Positions 45,171 to 54,466 of a DNA stretch of 64,000 nt are shown piece after piece. The number at the start of each line of letters is the position of its first letter. Position 1 is the first letter of the stretch. This DNA is from an uncultured Rhodospirillaceae bacterium (lineage in GTDB: Bacteria > Pseudomonadota > Alphaproteobacteria > Rhodospirillales > Casp-alpha2), in the NCBI GenBank assembly GCA_913030825.1, contig CAJWCU010000004.1, positions 124,001 through 188,000 of the forward strand. The letters run 5' to 3'. A program made the translations under genes and the position numbers. The notes under the pieces are model-generated. The model saw only the letters and a program-made list of their open reading frames with translations. It was not told the origin of the DNA and made no database searches.

Positions 45171-46538
45171 ATGAAAAAGACAACGTCTCCCGCCGCGAGC
45201 GGAAGCATCCAAGCTACCCCTTCCTTCTCCGATAAACGCGATCTGCCCGCCGATTTGGCGAGCGATCTGAACGCCATCGATCCCGGTCGCCGCCGTGCCT
45301 TGTTGGCCGGTCTGGGTGCCGCCGGCGGGGCCGCCGCCGCCGGCCTGATGGGGCCGGGCCGCGCGATGGCCGACCCGGCCAATCTGCCGCCCAATGTGGC
45401 CGAATGGTCGCAGGTGCTCGGCCCGGGCGTCGACGCCTTTCCCTACGGCATGCCGTCCAAATACGAAAAGACGGTTGTTCGCCGCTATGTGGAATGGCTG
45501 ACCGCGACACCGGAAAGCTCCATCAACTTCACGCCGCTTTATGCGCTGGACGGCATCGTCACGCCCAACGGTCTGTGCTTCGAACGCCATCACGGTGGCG
45601 CCGCCGAAGTCGTGCCGCAGGACTATCGCCTGATGATCAACGGCATGGTCGACCGGCCGCTGGTCTTCACGCTGGACGACCTCAAGCGTTTTCCGCCGGA
45701 AAGCCGCTTTCACTTCCTGGAGTGCGCGGCCAACGGCGGCATGGAATGGCGCGGCGCGCAACTAAACGGCGTTCAGTTCACCCACGGCATGGTTCATTGC
45801 GTGCAGTACACGGGGGTTTCGCTTCGCCGTCTCCTGGAAGAAGCGGGCGTCAAGCCGAAGGCCAAATGGCTGATGGTCGAAGGCGGCGATTCCGCGGGCA
45901 TGAACCGCACCCTGCCGCTGGACAAGGCGCTGGACGACTGCATGATCGCCTATTCCATGAACGGCGAGCGCCTGCGCACCGAACAGGGCTATCCCGCGCG
46001 TCTGGTCGTGCCGGGCTTCGAAGGCAACATGTGGGTCAAATGGATTCGCCGCATCGAAGTCGGCGACGGCGCCTACATGGCCCGCGAGGAAACCTCGAAA
46101 TACACCGATCTGATGCCCGACGGCCGGGCCCGGCGCTTCACCTGGGAAATGGACGCCAAGTCCGTCATTACCAGCCCCTGCCCGGAACTGCCGTGCAAGC
46201 AGAAGGGCCCGCAGGTCATCAAGGGCCTGGCCTGGTCCGGGCGCGGCAAGATCGCGCGCGTCGATGTTACCGTCGACGGTGGGCGCAATTGGCATCAGGC
46301 GCGCCTGGAAGAGCCGATCATGTCCAAATGCCTGACCCGGTTCTACCTGGACGGTTGGGAATGGAACGGCGATCCGGCCTACCTGCAAAGCCGCGCCATC
46401 GACGAAACCGGCTATGTGCAGCCGGAGATGGCGGCCCTGCAGGCCGTGCGTGGCGTCAATTCGATCTATCACAACAACGCCATCCAAACCTGGCGAATCA
46501 ATCCGACCGGGGAGGTGGAAAATGTCCGTTTGGCGTAA
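45171..46538 (+). CDS. soxC: SoxC, molybdenum subunit of sulfane dehydrogenase
   Basis: Mo-cofactor enzyme of the sulfite-oxidase family, 455 residues, which with SoxD removes six electrons from SoxY-bound sulfane sulfur. Tat-type leader ([16 protein letters not shown]), Mo-ligating Cys185 in [10 protein letters not shown], and the C-terminal dimer domain with [12 protein letters not shown]. The ATG at 45171 opens with MKKTTSPAA. Presence of SoxC implies complete oxidation of thiosulfate to sulfate without sulfur globules. Its 3' end overlaps soxD by 17 bases. Confidence 0.96.
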   Translation: MKKTTSPAASGSIQATPSFSDKRDLPADLASDLNAIDPGRRRALLAGLGAAGGAAAAGLMGPGRAMADPANLPPNVAEWSQVLGPGVDAFPYGMPSKYEKTVVRRYVEWLTATPESSINFTPLYALDGIVTPNGLCFERHHGGAAEVVPQDYRLMINGMVDRPLVFTLDDLKRFPPESRFHFLECAANGGMEWRGAQLNGVQFTHGMVHCVQYTGVSLRRLLEEAGVKPKAKWLMVEGGDSAGMNRTLPLDKALDDCMIAYSMNGERLRTEQGYPARLVVPGFEGNMWVKWIRRIEVGDGAYMAREETSKYTDLMPDGRARRFTWEMDAKSVITSPCPELPCKQKGPQVIKGLAWSGRGKIARVDVTVDGGRNWHQARLEEPIMSKCLTRFYLDGWEWNGDPAYLQSRAIDETGYVQPEMAALQAVRGVNSIYHNNAIQTWRINPTGEVENVRLA

Positions 46539-47619
46539 TCCGATGAAACGTTTGACCATCGCGGCGGGTGCCGCCGCCGTTCTCTTCTTCGCGGCCACGG
46601 GCGCGCAGGCGGGTGAACGCATGTTCCCGGCACTGGGCAAGATCGCCACGCCGGAACAGATCAAGGCCTGGGATATCGACGTGCGCCCCGACGGCGCGGG
46701 AGCACCCCCGGGCTCCGGCACGGCGGCCAAGGGCGAGCCGATTTATATCGAGAAATGCGCTGCCTGCCACGGCGACTTCGGCGAAGCCCGGGGCCGTTAT
46801 CCGGTCTTGGTCGGTGGTCACGATACGCTCAAAGACGAACGCCCTGAGAAGACCATCGGCAGCTACTGGCCCTATGCCTCGACCGTGTTCGATTACATCA
46901 AGCGCGCCATGCCCTTCGGCGAGGCGCAGACCCTGACCGACGACGAGGTCTATGCCCTGACCGCGTTCCTTCTGAACATGAACGACGTGATCGACAGCGA
47001 CTTCGTGCTCGATGCATCGACCATCGGCAAGGTGGAAATGCCCAACGGCGACAAGTTCTTCGAAGATCCGCGCCCCGACGCCCAACCGGTCAAGGTCGCG
47101 GACCTTTGCATGAAGGATTGCAAGCCCGAGGTGAAGGTCATCGGCCGGGCCAAGATCATCGACGTCACGCCGGACAAGGGCGGGGCCAAGGCTAAAGCCG
47201 CCGCCAAGGCCGCCGAGGCATCCGCGCCTGCGGCCGAAGCGGCTCCGGCCGCAGCCCAGGTCGCCGCCGCCCCGGCGGGCGATCCGGAGGCCGGCAAGAA
47301 GGTCTTCCGGAAGTGCATGGCCTGCCACAACATCGATAAGGCCAAGAACAAGATCGGCCCGAGCCTGCAGGGCGTCATGGGCCGTACGGCGGGTACCGTC
47401 GACGGCTTCAAATACTCCAATGCGTTTCAGGCCGCCAAGGACCAGGGCCTGAAGTGGACCGACGATAACCTGGCGGCCTTCGTCGCCAAGCCGAAGGATT
47501 TCGTGAAGGACAAGATCGGCGCCGACAAGGGCCGGACGCGCATGGCCTTTGCCGGTCTGCGCAAGGAAAAAGAGATCGAAGACCTGATCGCCTATATCAA
47601 AGAGGCATCGGGGGAATAG
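46522..47619 (+). CDS. soxD: SoxD, diheme cytochrome subunit of sulfane dehydrogenase
   Basis: A 365-residue cytochrome c that takes electrons from SoxC. Signal peptide to about AQAGER; heme motifs CAACHGDFG (79-83) and CMACHN (265-269) with an Ala-rich linker (about 225-252). GGGGAGGTGGAAA precedes ATG 46522 inside the end of soxC, so expression is coupled. The C-terminal domain has a typical class I cytochrome [20 protein letters not shown] and MAFAGL Met region. Followed by a terminator. Confidence 0.96.
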   Translation: MSVWRNPMKRLTIAAGAAAVLFFAATGAQAGERMFPALGKIATPEQIKAWDIDVRPDGAGAPPGSGTAAKGEPIYIEKCAACHGDFGEARGRYPVLVGGHDTLKDERPEKTIGSYWPYASTVFDYIKRAMPFGEAQTLTDDEVYALTAFLLNMNDVIDSDFVLDASTIGKVEMPNGDKFFEDPRPDAQPVKVADLCMKDCKPEVKVIGRAKIIDVTPDKGGAKAKAAAKAAEASAPAAEAAPAAAQVAAAPAGDPEAGKKVFRKCMACHNIDKAKNKIGPSLQGVMGRTAGTVDGFKYSNAFQAAKDQGLKWTDDNLAAFVAKPKDFVKDKIGADKGRTRMAFAGLRKEKEIEDLIAYIKEASGE

Positions 47620-47656
47620 ACCCGACGCCTGATTGACGTCTCCCAGACGTACGAAA

Positions 47657-47690
47657 CCCCCGGGCGGTCCACCGTCCGGGGGCTTTTTTT
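47657..47690 (+). terminator. Intrinsic terminator of soxCD
   Basis: CCCCCGGGCGGT (47657-47668) pairs with ACCGTCCGGGGG (47671-47682), one G-U pair, followed by C and seven T. It lies 38 bases after the soxD stop. Confidence 0.92.
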
Positions 47691-47712
47691 ATGCGGATGC
47701 CGGGGGAAAGCG

Positions 47713-48060
47713 TCAGGCGGCGGAGCGTGTGTTGGCCTTGATCTGGCGGCGGCGCTCGATCGCTTCTTCCGAACAGAACAGTCCGTGCATGAGTTCCAAC
47801 GTCTTTCCGGCCTCGTTGCTGGCCAGGCTGTAATAGATGATCTTGCCTTCGCGCCGCGTCGTGACCAGATCGTCGGCGCGGAGCCGCGCCAATTGCTGCG
47901 ACAGGGTCGGCTGGCGAAGGTCCAGCGCCTGTTCCAGTTCGGTCACCGATTTCTCACCATCCCCCAGCATACAGAGGATCAACAGGCGGTTCTCGTTGGC
48001 CAGGGCTTTCAGGAATTGGGCCGCTTCGCGGGCACCTTCGAGAATGTCTTCTTCGTTCAT
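47713..48060 (-). CDS. ArsR family repressor with two cysteines, BigR/SqrR type
   Basis: A 115-residue winged-helix regulator. Recognition helix region RQPTLSQQLARLRADDLV, wing RREGKIIYYSLAS. Cys30 (LILCMLGDG) and Cys96 (GLFCSEE) are 66 residues apart, the spacing of the persulfide-sensing cysteines of SqrR, and no metal-binding CVC motif is present. I infer a sulfide/persulfide-responsive repressor of the sox island. ATG 48060 is preferred because a perfect palindrome lies directly upstream, inside what would be an extended frame. Convergent with soxD. Confidence 0.85.
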   Translation of the reverse strand: MNEEDILEGAREAAQFLKALANENRLLILCMLGDGEKSVTELEQALDLRQPTLSQQLARLRADDLVTTRREGKIIYYSLASNEAGKTLELMHGLFCSEEAIERRRQIKANTRSAA

Positions 48061-48082
48061 GTCGGCTTCAAACCTTCCAGAT

Positions 48083-48106
48083 CGATTGACCGACATCGGT
48101 CAATCG
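48083..48106. promoter_or_regulatory. 10-bp perfect palindrome upstream of the ArsR gene
   Basis: CGATTGACCG (48083-48092), ACAT, CGGTCAATCG (48097-48106). It is centred about 35 bases before the arsR start, a natural autoregulation position, but its sequence differs from the ATTC-N8-GAAT sites. Confidence 0.6.
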
Positions 48107-48686
48107 GATTGTGGACCGGACGCCCTCCCTGGATTTCGTTATCGGCGCGAACCTTGTTGGTCCGCTGCTGACGCAAACTGTGTCGATTTCCCCATCGTCT
48201 CGGCGAACATTACGCCGGATGATAGTGATTCTCAACAAAAGTTGTGCAACTGCGTTCGCGGCCCCTGATTTGACCTACACGGCCATGCTGGGGTTACGAA
48301 CTAAATTACACATCCGGAGAACAATTTATATTACCTGAATATAACGCACAATGGGTAAGTGGGGGGAAAACGGGGCGGCCAGGCAGTGGCTGTGCACTGG
48401 TACGAGTCTTGCTGATAATTTCCTGGAAGTCTTGCGTGACCAAGGGGAAGCCAGTTCATATGTCGGCCGATCACGAGCCAATACCCACCGCTGGACCGAT
48501 CGGCAGCCGAGGGCGGAGACCGGGGGAGGGCACGGTATGCCTGGGTTCCCGAGCAGTTCGGCGGAGCGCTCGACTGCCGCAGCTCCGGTGCGAGGGACGT
48601 TCCGCGCCGTCCGGCAAATGTTTCCCCGACAGCCAGGATTGCGGCAGAATCTGCCGCAGACGCCGCAGCCGAAAGATTGATAGACC
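48107..48686. promoter_or_regulatory. 580-base intergenic region with sigma-54 promoter and palindromes
   Basis: No convincing gene on either strand. Visible elements: TTATATT-ACCTG-AATATAA palindrome (48326-48344); a sigma-54 type -24/-12 promoter TGGTACG-AGTC-TTGCT (48398-48413; GG and GC ten bases apart); and TGCGGCAGA-A-TCTGCCGCA, a perfect 9-bp-arm palindrome (48640-48658). The last two point toward the gene at 48687. Confidence 0.6.
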
Positions 48687-49646
48687 ATGATTGACCGAAT
48701 TCCGGGCCAAGGTGCCGCACAACCCCTGTTGACCGCCGCTTTGGAGGCGACGCGGACGACATCTGGTAAGAAGGCATCGACGCCGGCCGATCCGTTGCTT
48801 GCCGCGCTGGAAAAGTCGGATCCTGAAAAGGCCGCGGACTTGCGCAAGAAGCTGGAGCAAGCGAAAGGCATCCTCGACCAGATCAAGGCGGCCAAAGTCG
48901 ATTTCGACGAACAGCGTAAGGCCGCCGCCCGTGAAAAAATCCAAAGGATCAAAGAGCAGCTGAAGATGCTGCGGATGCTGGCGGCGGTGAACCCCGAAGC
49001 GGCGGCCCGGCGGGCGGCTCAGCTCAGCCGGGAGCTTTCGGCGGCCGTCAAGGAATACGCCGGTGCGGGCGGTGGCGCGGGTGCCGGTCTTGCCGCCGGT
49101 GCCGGGACGGCCGGCATCGGCGTGTCGGCCGAAGGGATGGCTGGCGGCGCGGGGGCCGCAGGTGCCGCAGGCGCCGCTGTATCAGCGGAAACCGTCGGCG
49201 ATCCGACTGCCGGGGCGGCGGCCGTTCCCGAAGCCCAGGGCACGCCGCCGGACGGTACGGCGGCGGCGGGACCGCCCGTGGATTCAGGACAGGGCACAAA
49301 CGCGCCGGAAAATTTGACACAGGAAGGTGGCGACGGGGAATCGGAGAATGGCAACGCGGGCGACAGCCTGCGGGAGCGGGTCCAACGGCAGGTCGCGGAG
49401 TCGAACCAGGCCTTCGGCGCCGACCGTGCCGATCAGGACTTTGCCCGCGAGGTTCGGGAAATCAAGAACGCCCTGAAAGCCATCATCGAGGCGGCCAAGC
49501 GAAAGCTGCAACAGGACGACGACCCAAGCGCCGACCAGGATATCAAGGATGCGGAGAAGGCCCTGAACGACGTCGACCGGACCCTGGCGCAGATGTCGAC
49601 GACCGGTACGGCTGGGCTGGCCGGCGTCGTGAACATTCTGGCGTAG
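48687..49646 (+). CDS. Unknown protein with Ala/Gly-rich linker between helical ends
   Basis: A 319-residue protein with no signal peptide. The N-terminal third is a charged helix, probably coiled coil (ADLRKKLEQAKGILDQIKAA, about residues 48-98); the middle (about 125-220) is low-complexity Gly/Ala/Pro; the C-terminal part (about 225-310) is again helical and ends with a hydrophobic stretch (TAGLAGVVNILA). No known domain recognised. The ribosome-binding site is weak. It stands alone behind a sigma-54-type promoter, which in alphaproteobacteria often drives flagellar genes, but nothing in the protein itself shows a flagellar role. Confidence 0.7.
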   Translation: MIDRIPGQGAAQPLLTAALEATRTTSGKKASTPADPLLAALEKSDPEKAADLRKKLEQAKGILDQIKAAKVDFDEQRKAAAREKIQRIKEQLKMLRMLAAVNPEAAARRAAQLSRELSAAVKEYAGAGGGAGAGLAAGAGTAGIGVSAEGMAGGAGAAGAAGAAVSAETVGDPTAGAAAVPEAQGTPPDGTAAAGPPVDSGQGTNAPENLTQEGGDGESENGNAGDSLRERVQRQVAESNQAFGADRADQDFAREVREIKNALKAIIEAAKRKLQQDDDPSADQDIKDAEKALNDVDRTLAQMSTTGTAGLAGVVNILA

Positions 49647-49717
49647 ACGCCAAACCACGGCACGGCCCCGCCCGAAGCCGTGCGATATGCCGTAATTTCG
49701 ATTGGTCGATGGGGAAA

Positions 49718-49792
<75 letters not shown>

Positions 49793-50019
49793 ATCCGGGT
49801 GATCAAGAGGGGCGGACAATAGTATAGGGTTCGGCCGATGACAAGCACTCCGTGCCGATCATTTTCGCACGTCCGGCAAAGCGCTCGAACGTCCCGAAAG
49901 TTCGCCGCGAGTGGGGCTCCAATGGCTCTTTCAGGCACCCCCTAATGGCCCTTTCTGGTCGTCGCGCCGCCGACTAACGATAGCCGCTGAGTTGTTTCAA
50001 CCCCGATTGGGAGGCGGTT
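49793..50019. other. Intergenic region between tRNA-Thr and the lyase gene
   Basis: 227 bases that must contain the promoters of the leftward tRNA and of the rightward lyase gene. No hairpin, repeat or short gene stands out. Confidence 0.5.
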
Positions 50020-51537
50020 ATGGAATCGAAAGTCAGCGGCATGTTCGAAGAGGGGCTCGATCCCGTCATTCAATCGGCGATGCTGGCGCCGAACTTGGCG
50101 CGGGAATTCATCCATGTCCTGCCTCTGATTACGCGGATCAACAAGGCGCACGTTCTTATGTTGGCGGATCGCGGCATTCTGGCCGCCACGACCGCGCGGC
50201 CTCTGGCTCAGGCGATACTGGCGCTTGAGGACGAAGGCGAGGGCGCCTTCACGTTGGACCCGGCGCTGGAGGATCCGTACTTCAACTACGAGGCGGAACT
50301 GATTGCCCGCACCGGCACGGAGATCGGCGGCCGTGTCCATACCGCGCGCAGCCGCAACGACCTTTATGCCACCATGGACCGCCTGCGCGCGCGGGAGCTG
50401 GCCGACCGTTTCGCCGCGGCGGTGCTAGACCTGCGCTCCACCTTGATCGCCAAGGCGAAAGAACACCGTGACGTGCTGGCGCCCGGCTACACGCATTTAC
50501 AGCCCGCGCAGCCGGTTACCTACGGGTATTTTCTGGCGGGCTTTGCGCAGGCATTGGAACGCGATTTCGCGAGGCTGGTCGAATGTCGCGCGCGCATCAA
50601 CGTCTCGCCTCTCGGTGCCGGGGCCATGGCCGGGACATCTTTCCCCATCGACCGTGAGGCGACGGCCCGATGGCTCGGTTTCGACGCCGTCGGGCTTCAT
50701 GCTCAGGATTGCATCGCGGCCCGTGACTTCCTTGCCGAACTGCTGGCGGCGGCGGGCATGACGGCGACGACTTGGGGGCGTCTGGCGCAAGATCTGTTCG
50801 TCATGACGACGTATGAGTTCGGGACGTTGGAGCTGCCCGATAGCGTCGCCCAGACGTCCAGCATGATGCCGCAGAAGAAGAATATGTCGGCGCTGGAGGT
50901 ATTGCGGGCGAGTTCCGCCCAGATCATGGGCGCCCATACGACCGCGATGGAGGGGCTCAAGTCGGCGCACTATTCCTTTGGATTCGATTCCTGCTGCGAT
51001 GCCTTTCGCTGGGCGTGGGATGCATTGGACGGCGCTGTTCGTGGCGCGGCGGTGGCCGGCGTCGTCGTCGGCAAAGCGCGGCCACGCGCAGACCGCATGG
51101 CAGATCTGGTGCGCGTCAATTTTTCGACGGCGACCGATCTTGCGGATATTCTGGTGCGCGATGCCCAATTTTCCTTTCGCGATGCCCACCATTTAGTCGG
51201 CGCGGTGGTCCGTGCGGCAATGAAGCGGGGCATGACGGCGGATCAGATCACCCTACCTTTCATCGCCGAAATCGCCGACACGGCCTTCGGTTGGCAGCTC
51301 GACCTGGACGCCGATGCAGTCGTGCGGGCGGTCGACCCGGCCCAGGCGGTGCAGGCCCGACGCGACACCGGCGGGCCGTCCTCACATGACCTGGACCGCT
51401 TGTTTGAAAGTCTGGACGCGTCATTGGGCCGGGATCGGCGAACGCTACAGACCTGGGCGGCGGCAGGGAAAGCGGCAGCAGACAGCCTGGACACGGCCTT
51501 CGACGCCTTGGCGGCGGGCGCGCGTTCGGGGGCTTGA
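50020..51537 (+). CDS. Argininosuccinate-lyase-like protein, divergent member
   Basis: A 505-residue member of the fumarase/aspartase superfamily, closest to argininosuccinate lyase (usual length about 460). Motifs: GGRVHTARSRND, PGYTHLQPAQPVTYGYF and the flexible catalytic loop TSSMMPQKKN. The loop departs from the ArgH form: Gly before Ser is Thr, and the following Pro is Met (KKNMSALEVL). It is longer at the C-terminus and not near any arg gene. The substrate may be another N-substituted aspartate-type compound. GGGAGG precedes ATG 50020. Confidence 0.85.
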   Translation: MESKVSGMFEEGLDPVIQSAMLAPNLAREFIHVLPLITRINKAHVLMLADRGILAATTARPLAQAILALEDEGEGAFTLDPALEDPYFNYEAELIARTGTEIGGRVHTARSRNDLYATMDRLRARELADRFAAAVLDLRSTLIAKAKEHRDVLAPGYTHLQPAQPVTYGYFLAGFAQALERDFARLVECRARINVSPLGAGAMAGTSFPIDREATARWLGFDAVGLHAQDCIAARDFLAELLAAAGMTATTWGRLAQDLFVMTTYEFGTLELPDSVAQTSSMMPQKKNMSALEVLRASSAQIMGAHTTAMEGLKSAHYSFGFDSCCDAFRWAWDALDGAVRGAAVAGVVVGKARPRADRMADLVRVNFSTATDLADILVRDAQFSFRDAHHLVGAVVRAAMKRGMTADQITLPFIAEIADTAFGWQLDLDADAVVRAVDPAQAVQARRDTGGPSSHDLDRLFESLDASLGRDRRTLQTWAAAGKAAADSLDTAFDALAAGARSGA

Positions 51538-51591
51538 CGGTTGCGCTCTCCGGGCGTCAATCTGCGCCGATCCTCGCGAATCGGAGACCTC

Positions 51592-51774
51592 ATGAACGCA
51601 TCGGACGATCCATCCGCCGATCCCCGGAAACGGCCCGGCCAGACCAAGGCAGGGGCCCGTGGCGCGCAAGAGCGTGCGGATCGCCAGGCCAAGCAGTTGC
51701 GCGCCAATCTGGCCAAACGCAAGCAACAGCAACGCAAACGGGATGCCGGGTCAGGTGAGGGCGGTGGCGTCTGA
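51592..51774 (+). CDS. Small basic protein upstream of murA
   Basis: A 60-residue, Lys/Arg/Gln-rich protein (AQERADRQAKQLRANLAKRK) ending in a Gly-rich tail; predicted single helix, no cysteine, no signal. ATG 51592 follows GGAGACCTC. A small basic frame before murA recurs in Rhodospirillales as far as I recall, but its function is unknown. It lies between the lyase gene and murA, 90 bases before murA. Confidence 0.6.
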   Translation: MNASDDPSADPRKRPGQTKAGARGAQERADRQAKQLRANLAKRKQQQRKRDAGSGEGGGV

Positions 51775-51864
51775 AGCCATCGGCGCGGCCCCGCCGGACG
51801 GCGAGCGGCAACAAACCGCAATCCCGCCATGACAGGGCCCCATTCCTTCTGTTAATCAACATCC

Positions 51865-53145
51865 ATGGACAGCATTCGAATCCGGGGCGGCCGTCCCCTT
51901 AACGGCACCATCGCGATCGGCGGGGCGAAGAACGCGGCGTTGCCGCTCATGGCCTGCGCGCTTCTCACCGAAGACCCGCTGGAATTGACCAACATGCCCG
52001 ACCTGGCGGACCTCGCCACCATGGGCAGCCTGCTGGGCGAATTGGGCGCCGAAGTGACCCGCGAGAAGGGCGAGAACGGCAACGAGCCGTTGGTCCGCCT
52101 GCATGCCCGCGAGATCACCGCGACCGAAGCGCCCTATGACCTGGTCCGCCGGATGCGCGCCTCGGTCGTCGTCATGGGCCCGCTGCTGGCCCGGGCCGGG
52201 CGGGCGCGGGTGTCGCTGCCGGGCGGATGCGCTATCGGCACGCGGCCGGTCGATTTGCACCTGAAGGCGCTGGAGGACCTGGGTGCCGAGATCGAACTCA
52301 AGGAAGGCTATATCCAGGCGACGGCGCCGAACGGGTTGACCGGCGGCCATATCCTGTTCCCCAAGGTCTCCGTGGGGGCCACGGAAAACGCCCTGATGGC
52401 GGCGGTCCTTGCCAAGGGCGAAACGGTCATCGCCAATGCGGCGCGCGAACCCGAGATCACCGATCTGGCGACCTGTCTGACGGAAATGGGCGCGAAGATT
52501 TCCGGCCTCGGCACGGATACCCTGAAGGTGACGGGCGTCGATCAATTGTCCGGCGCCCGCCACCGGGTGCTGCCCGACCGGATCGAGACCGGCACCTACG
52601 CCGCCGCCGCCGCGATCACGGGGGGTGAACTGACCCTGACCGGTACCCGCGCCGATCTGATCGAAAGCACCATCGACCTGCTGGAGCGCGCGGGCGTCGA
52701 AGTCACCGAAGGGCCCGAGGGGCTGAAGGTCAACCGCGCCAATTGCGAATTGCGCGGCGTCGACAGCATGACCGAACCCTATCCCGGCTTTCCGACCGAC
52801 ATGCAGGCCCAGATCATGGCCATGATGACCGTCGCCTCCGGGGCCGCGATGATCACGGAAACGATCTTCGAAAACCGCTTCATGCATGTGCCCGAGCTCT
52901 GCCGCATGGGCGCCGACATCAACGTCCATGGGTCTTCGGCCATCGTCCGGGGCGTCAAGAAGTTATCCGGCGCACCCGTCATGGCGACGGATTTACGGGC
53001 CTCGGTTTCCCTGGTGCTCGCCGGTCTGGCGGCCGAGGGCGAAACCCAGGTCAACCGGGTCTATCATCTGGACCGGGGGTATGAACGGCTCGAGGAAAAA
53101 CTCGGCGCCTGTGGTGCCGATATCGCCCGGGTACCCGGCGCCTAA
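51865..53145 (+). CDS. murA: UDP-N-acetylglucosamine 1-carboxyvinyltransferase
   Basis: First committed enzyme of peptidoglycan synthesis, transferring enolpyruvate to UDP-GlcNAc in the cytoplasm. The 426-residue product has the N-terminal [13 protein letters not shown], the catalytic Cys122 in [16 protein letters not shown] (the fosfomycin-reactive position), [11 protein letters not shown] and [11 protein letters not shown]. Length and motifs are normal. It ends overlapping by four bases the stop of the convergent two-helix gene. Confidence 0.98.
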   Translation: MDSIRIRGGRPLNGTIAIGGAKNAALPLMACALLTEDPLELTNMPDLADLATMGSLLGELGAEVTREKGENGNEPLVRLHAREITATEAPYDLVRRMRASVVVMGPLLARAGRARVSLPGGCAIGTRPVDLHLKALEDLGAEIELKEGYIQATAPNGLTGGHILFPKVSVGATENALMAAVLAKGETVIANAAREPEITDLATCLTEMGAKISGLGTDTLKVTGVDQLSGARHRVLPDRIETGTYAAAAAITGGELTLTGTRADLIESTIDLLERAGVEVTEGPEGLKVNRANCELRGVDSMTEPYPGFPTDMQAQIMAMMTVASGAAMITETIFENRFMHVPELCRMGADINVHGSSAIVRGVKKLSGAPVMATDLRASVSLVLAGLAAEGETQVNRVYHLDRGYERLEEKLGACGADIARVPGA

Positions 53146-53465
53146 GCGCGATCAGCCGAAGGAAACGGTGCCTCCGAGGACGAGCGGGAGATCCGTTCGT
53201 AGGCCTTGGATAGCTTGAGATAGGCCCGTTCCGTTCGGCGCAATTGTTGCCAGACCGCGATAGCCCAGGTGAATGACGTGATGAGGCTCGCCAATACCAG
53301 CGCGAGAAAAATCTCGTCGAGTTCAAAAGCTTCATGGCCTCGGGACACGTCGTGGATGAATTCAAAAGCGTCCAGATTATAGAGCGCGAATGCTAGGATG
53401 GCGCTGCCGACCGCCGAGGCGCCGACCGGTATCCACAGGTTCTTGCGGTGCGGATCGTCCGTCAT
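53142..53465 (-). CDS. Two-helix membrane protein of unknown function
   Basis: A 107-residue protein from ATG 53465 with two hydrophobic segments (about residues 10-30 and 50-70) and a charged helical tail ([19 protein letters not shown]). The layout resembles the membrane part of sensor proteins without a catalytic domain. No family recognised. Its stop overlaps the murA stop by four bases. Confidence 0.6.
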   Translation of the reverse strand: MTDDPHRKNLWIPVGASAVGSAILAFALYNLDAFEFIHDVSRGHEAFELDEIFLALVLASLITSFTWAIAVWQQLRRTERAYLKLSKAYERISRSSSEAPFPSADRA

Positions 53466-53609
53466 GTTTTGATTTTTTCCAGGTTTTCTCAACTGGTAAT
53501 GGTTTATGCGAAACACGCGCCCGTCCCAAGCGGATAGTTACGCTACCGCGCGGCTGGCGGGAAAACGGAGCTTTCGGTATCCTTCCGGAAAAATTGGGAG
53601 GATACAGTC

Positions 53610-54446
53610 ATGTTGAAGGCCCTGCGGACGGAGGCTCTCCGTCAATTCCAGGAAGAAGGCTATTACTCGCCGGTCGACGTGATCCTGGCCGAGGAAGTGC
53701 GCGAATACCGCGCGCGGGTCGAAGAATTCGAGGCCGCGCAGGGCGCGCCGCTCGGCGGCCTGCAGCGCAACAAGACGCACCTTCTATTCAAATGGCTGGA
53801 CGATCTGGTCCATGACGACCGTATCGTCGATATCATGGAAGACATCCTGGGCCCCGACATTCTGTGCTGGAACACCCTGGTCTGGACCAAGGAGCCGGGC
53901 GCCGGGCAATACGTTTCCTGGCATCAGGACAGCAATTATTGGGGGCTTGCCGGCGGCGAGGTCGTAACGGCCTGGCTGGCCTTGTCCGAAGCCAGCGAGG
54001 AAGCCGGCTGCATGCGCGTTCTGCCCGGCACCCACCTGGGCCCGCCCCTGAAGCATGAAGACCTGTATCACGAGAACAACATGCTGACCCGGGGCCAGGA
54101 AATCACCCAAGGCATCGACGAAAGCCATGCCGTAACCATGCCGCTGAAACCCGGGCAGATGTCCCTGCACAACATCCGCCTGGCCCATGCCTCCGGCCCC
54201 AATCTTTCGAACGACCGGCGGATGGGGATTTCCTTCCACTACATGCCCGCCAAGGCGATGCAGAGCGTCGGGCAATGGGATTCCGCCGCCCTGGTGCGCG
54301 GCGAAGACCGCTTCAACCATTTCGAACACACCCCCCGTGTCGCGGTGGAAGGCGACGCCGATGCCGCCGCCTATCACGCCAAGGCCGCCGAGGCGGTGCG
54401 CCAGGTGCTCTATCACGGCGCCGAAAACATGACCGCCAAGCTCTGA
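53610..54446 (+). CDS. Phytanoyl-CoA dioxygenase family (PhyH) oxygenase
   Basis: Fe(II)/2-oxoglutarate-dependent hydroxylase, 278 residues. The metal triad is His105 and Asp107 in SWHQDSNYWGL and a later His in LHNIRLAHASGPN, with the Arg for 2-oxoglutarate in RRMGISFHYMP. ATG 53610 follows TTGGGAGGATACAGTC. The alpha/beta hydrolase gene begins 20 bases later, so the two may act on the same small-molecule substrate. The substrate is not predictable. Confidence 0.88.
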   Translation: MLKALRTEALRQFQEEGYYSPVDVILAEEVREYRARVEEFEAAQGAPLGGLQRNKTHLLFKWLDDLVHDDRIVDIMEDILGPDILCWNTLVWTKEPGAGQYVSWHQDSNYWGLAGGEVVTAWLALSEASEEAGCMRVLPGTHLGPPLKHEDLYHENNMLTRGQEITQGIDESHAVTMPLKPGQMSLHNIRLAHASGPNLSNDRRMGISFHYMPAKAMQSVGQWDSAALVRGEDRFNHFEHTPRVAVEGDADAAAYHAKAAEAVRQVLYHGAENMTAKL

Positions 54447-54466
54447 TCCGACCGAGACCCCCACGC

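Noticed and set aside
48351-48680. 109-codon frame in the intergenic region before the unknown gene
   Set aside because: It covers the sigma-54-type promoter and has no ribosome-binding site or family-like sequence.
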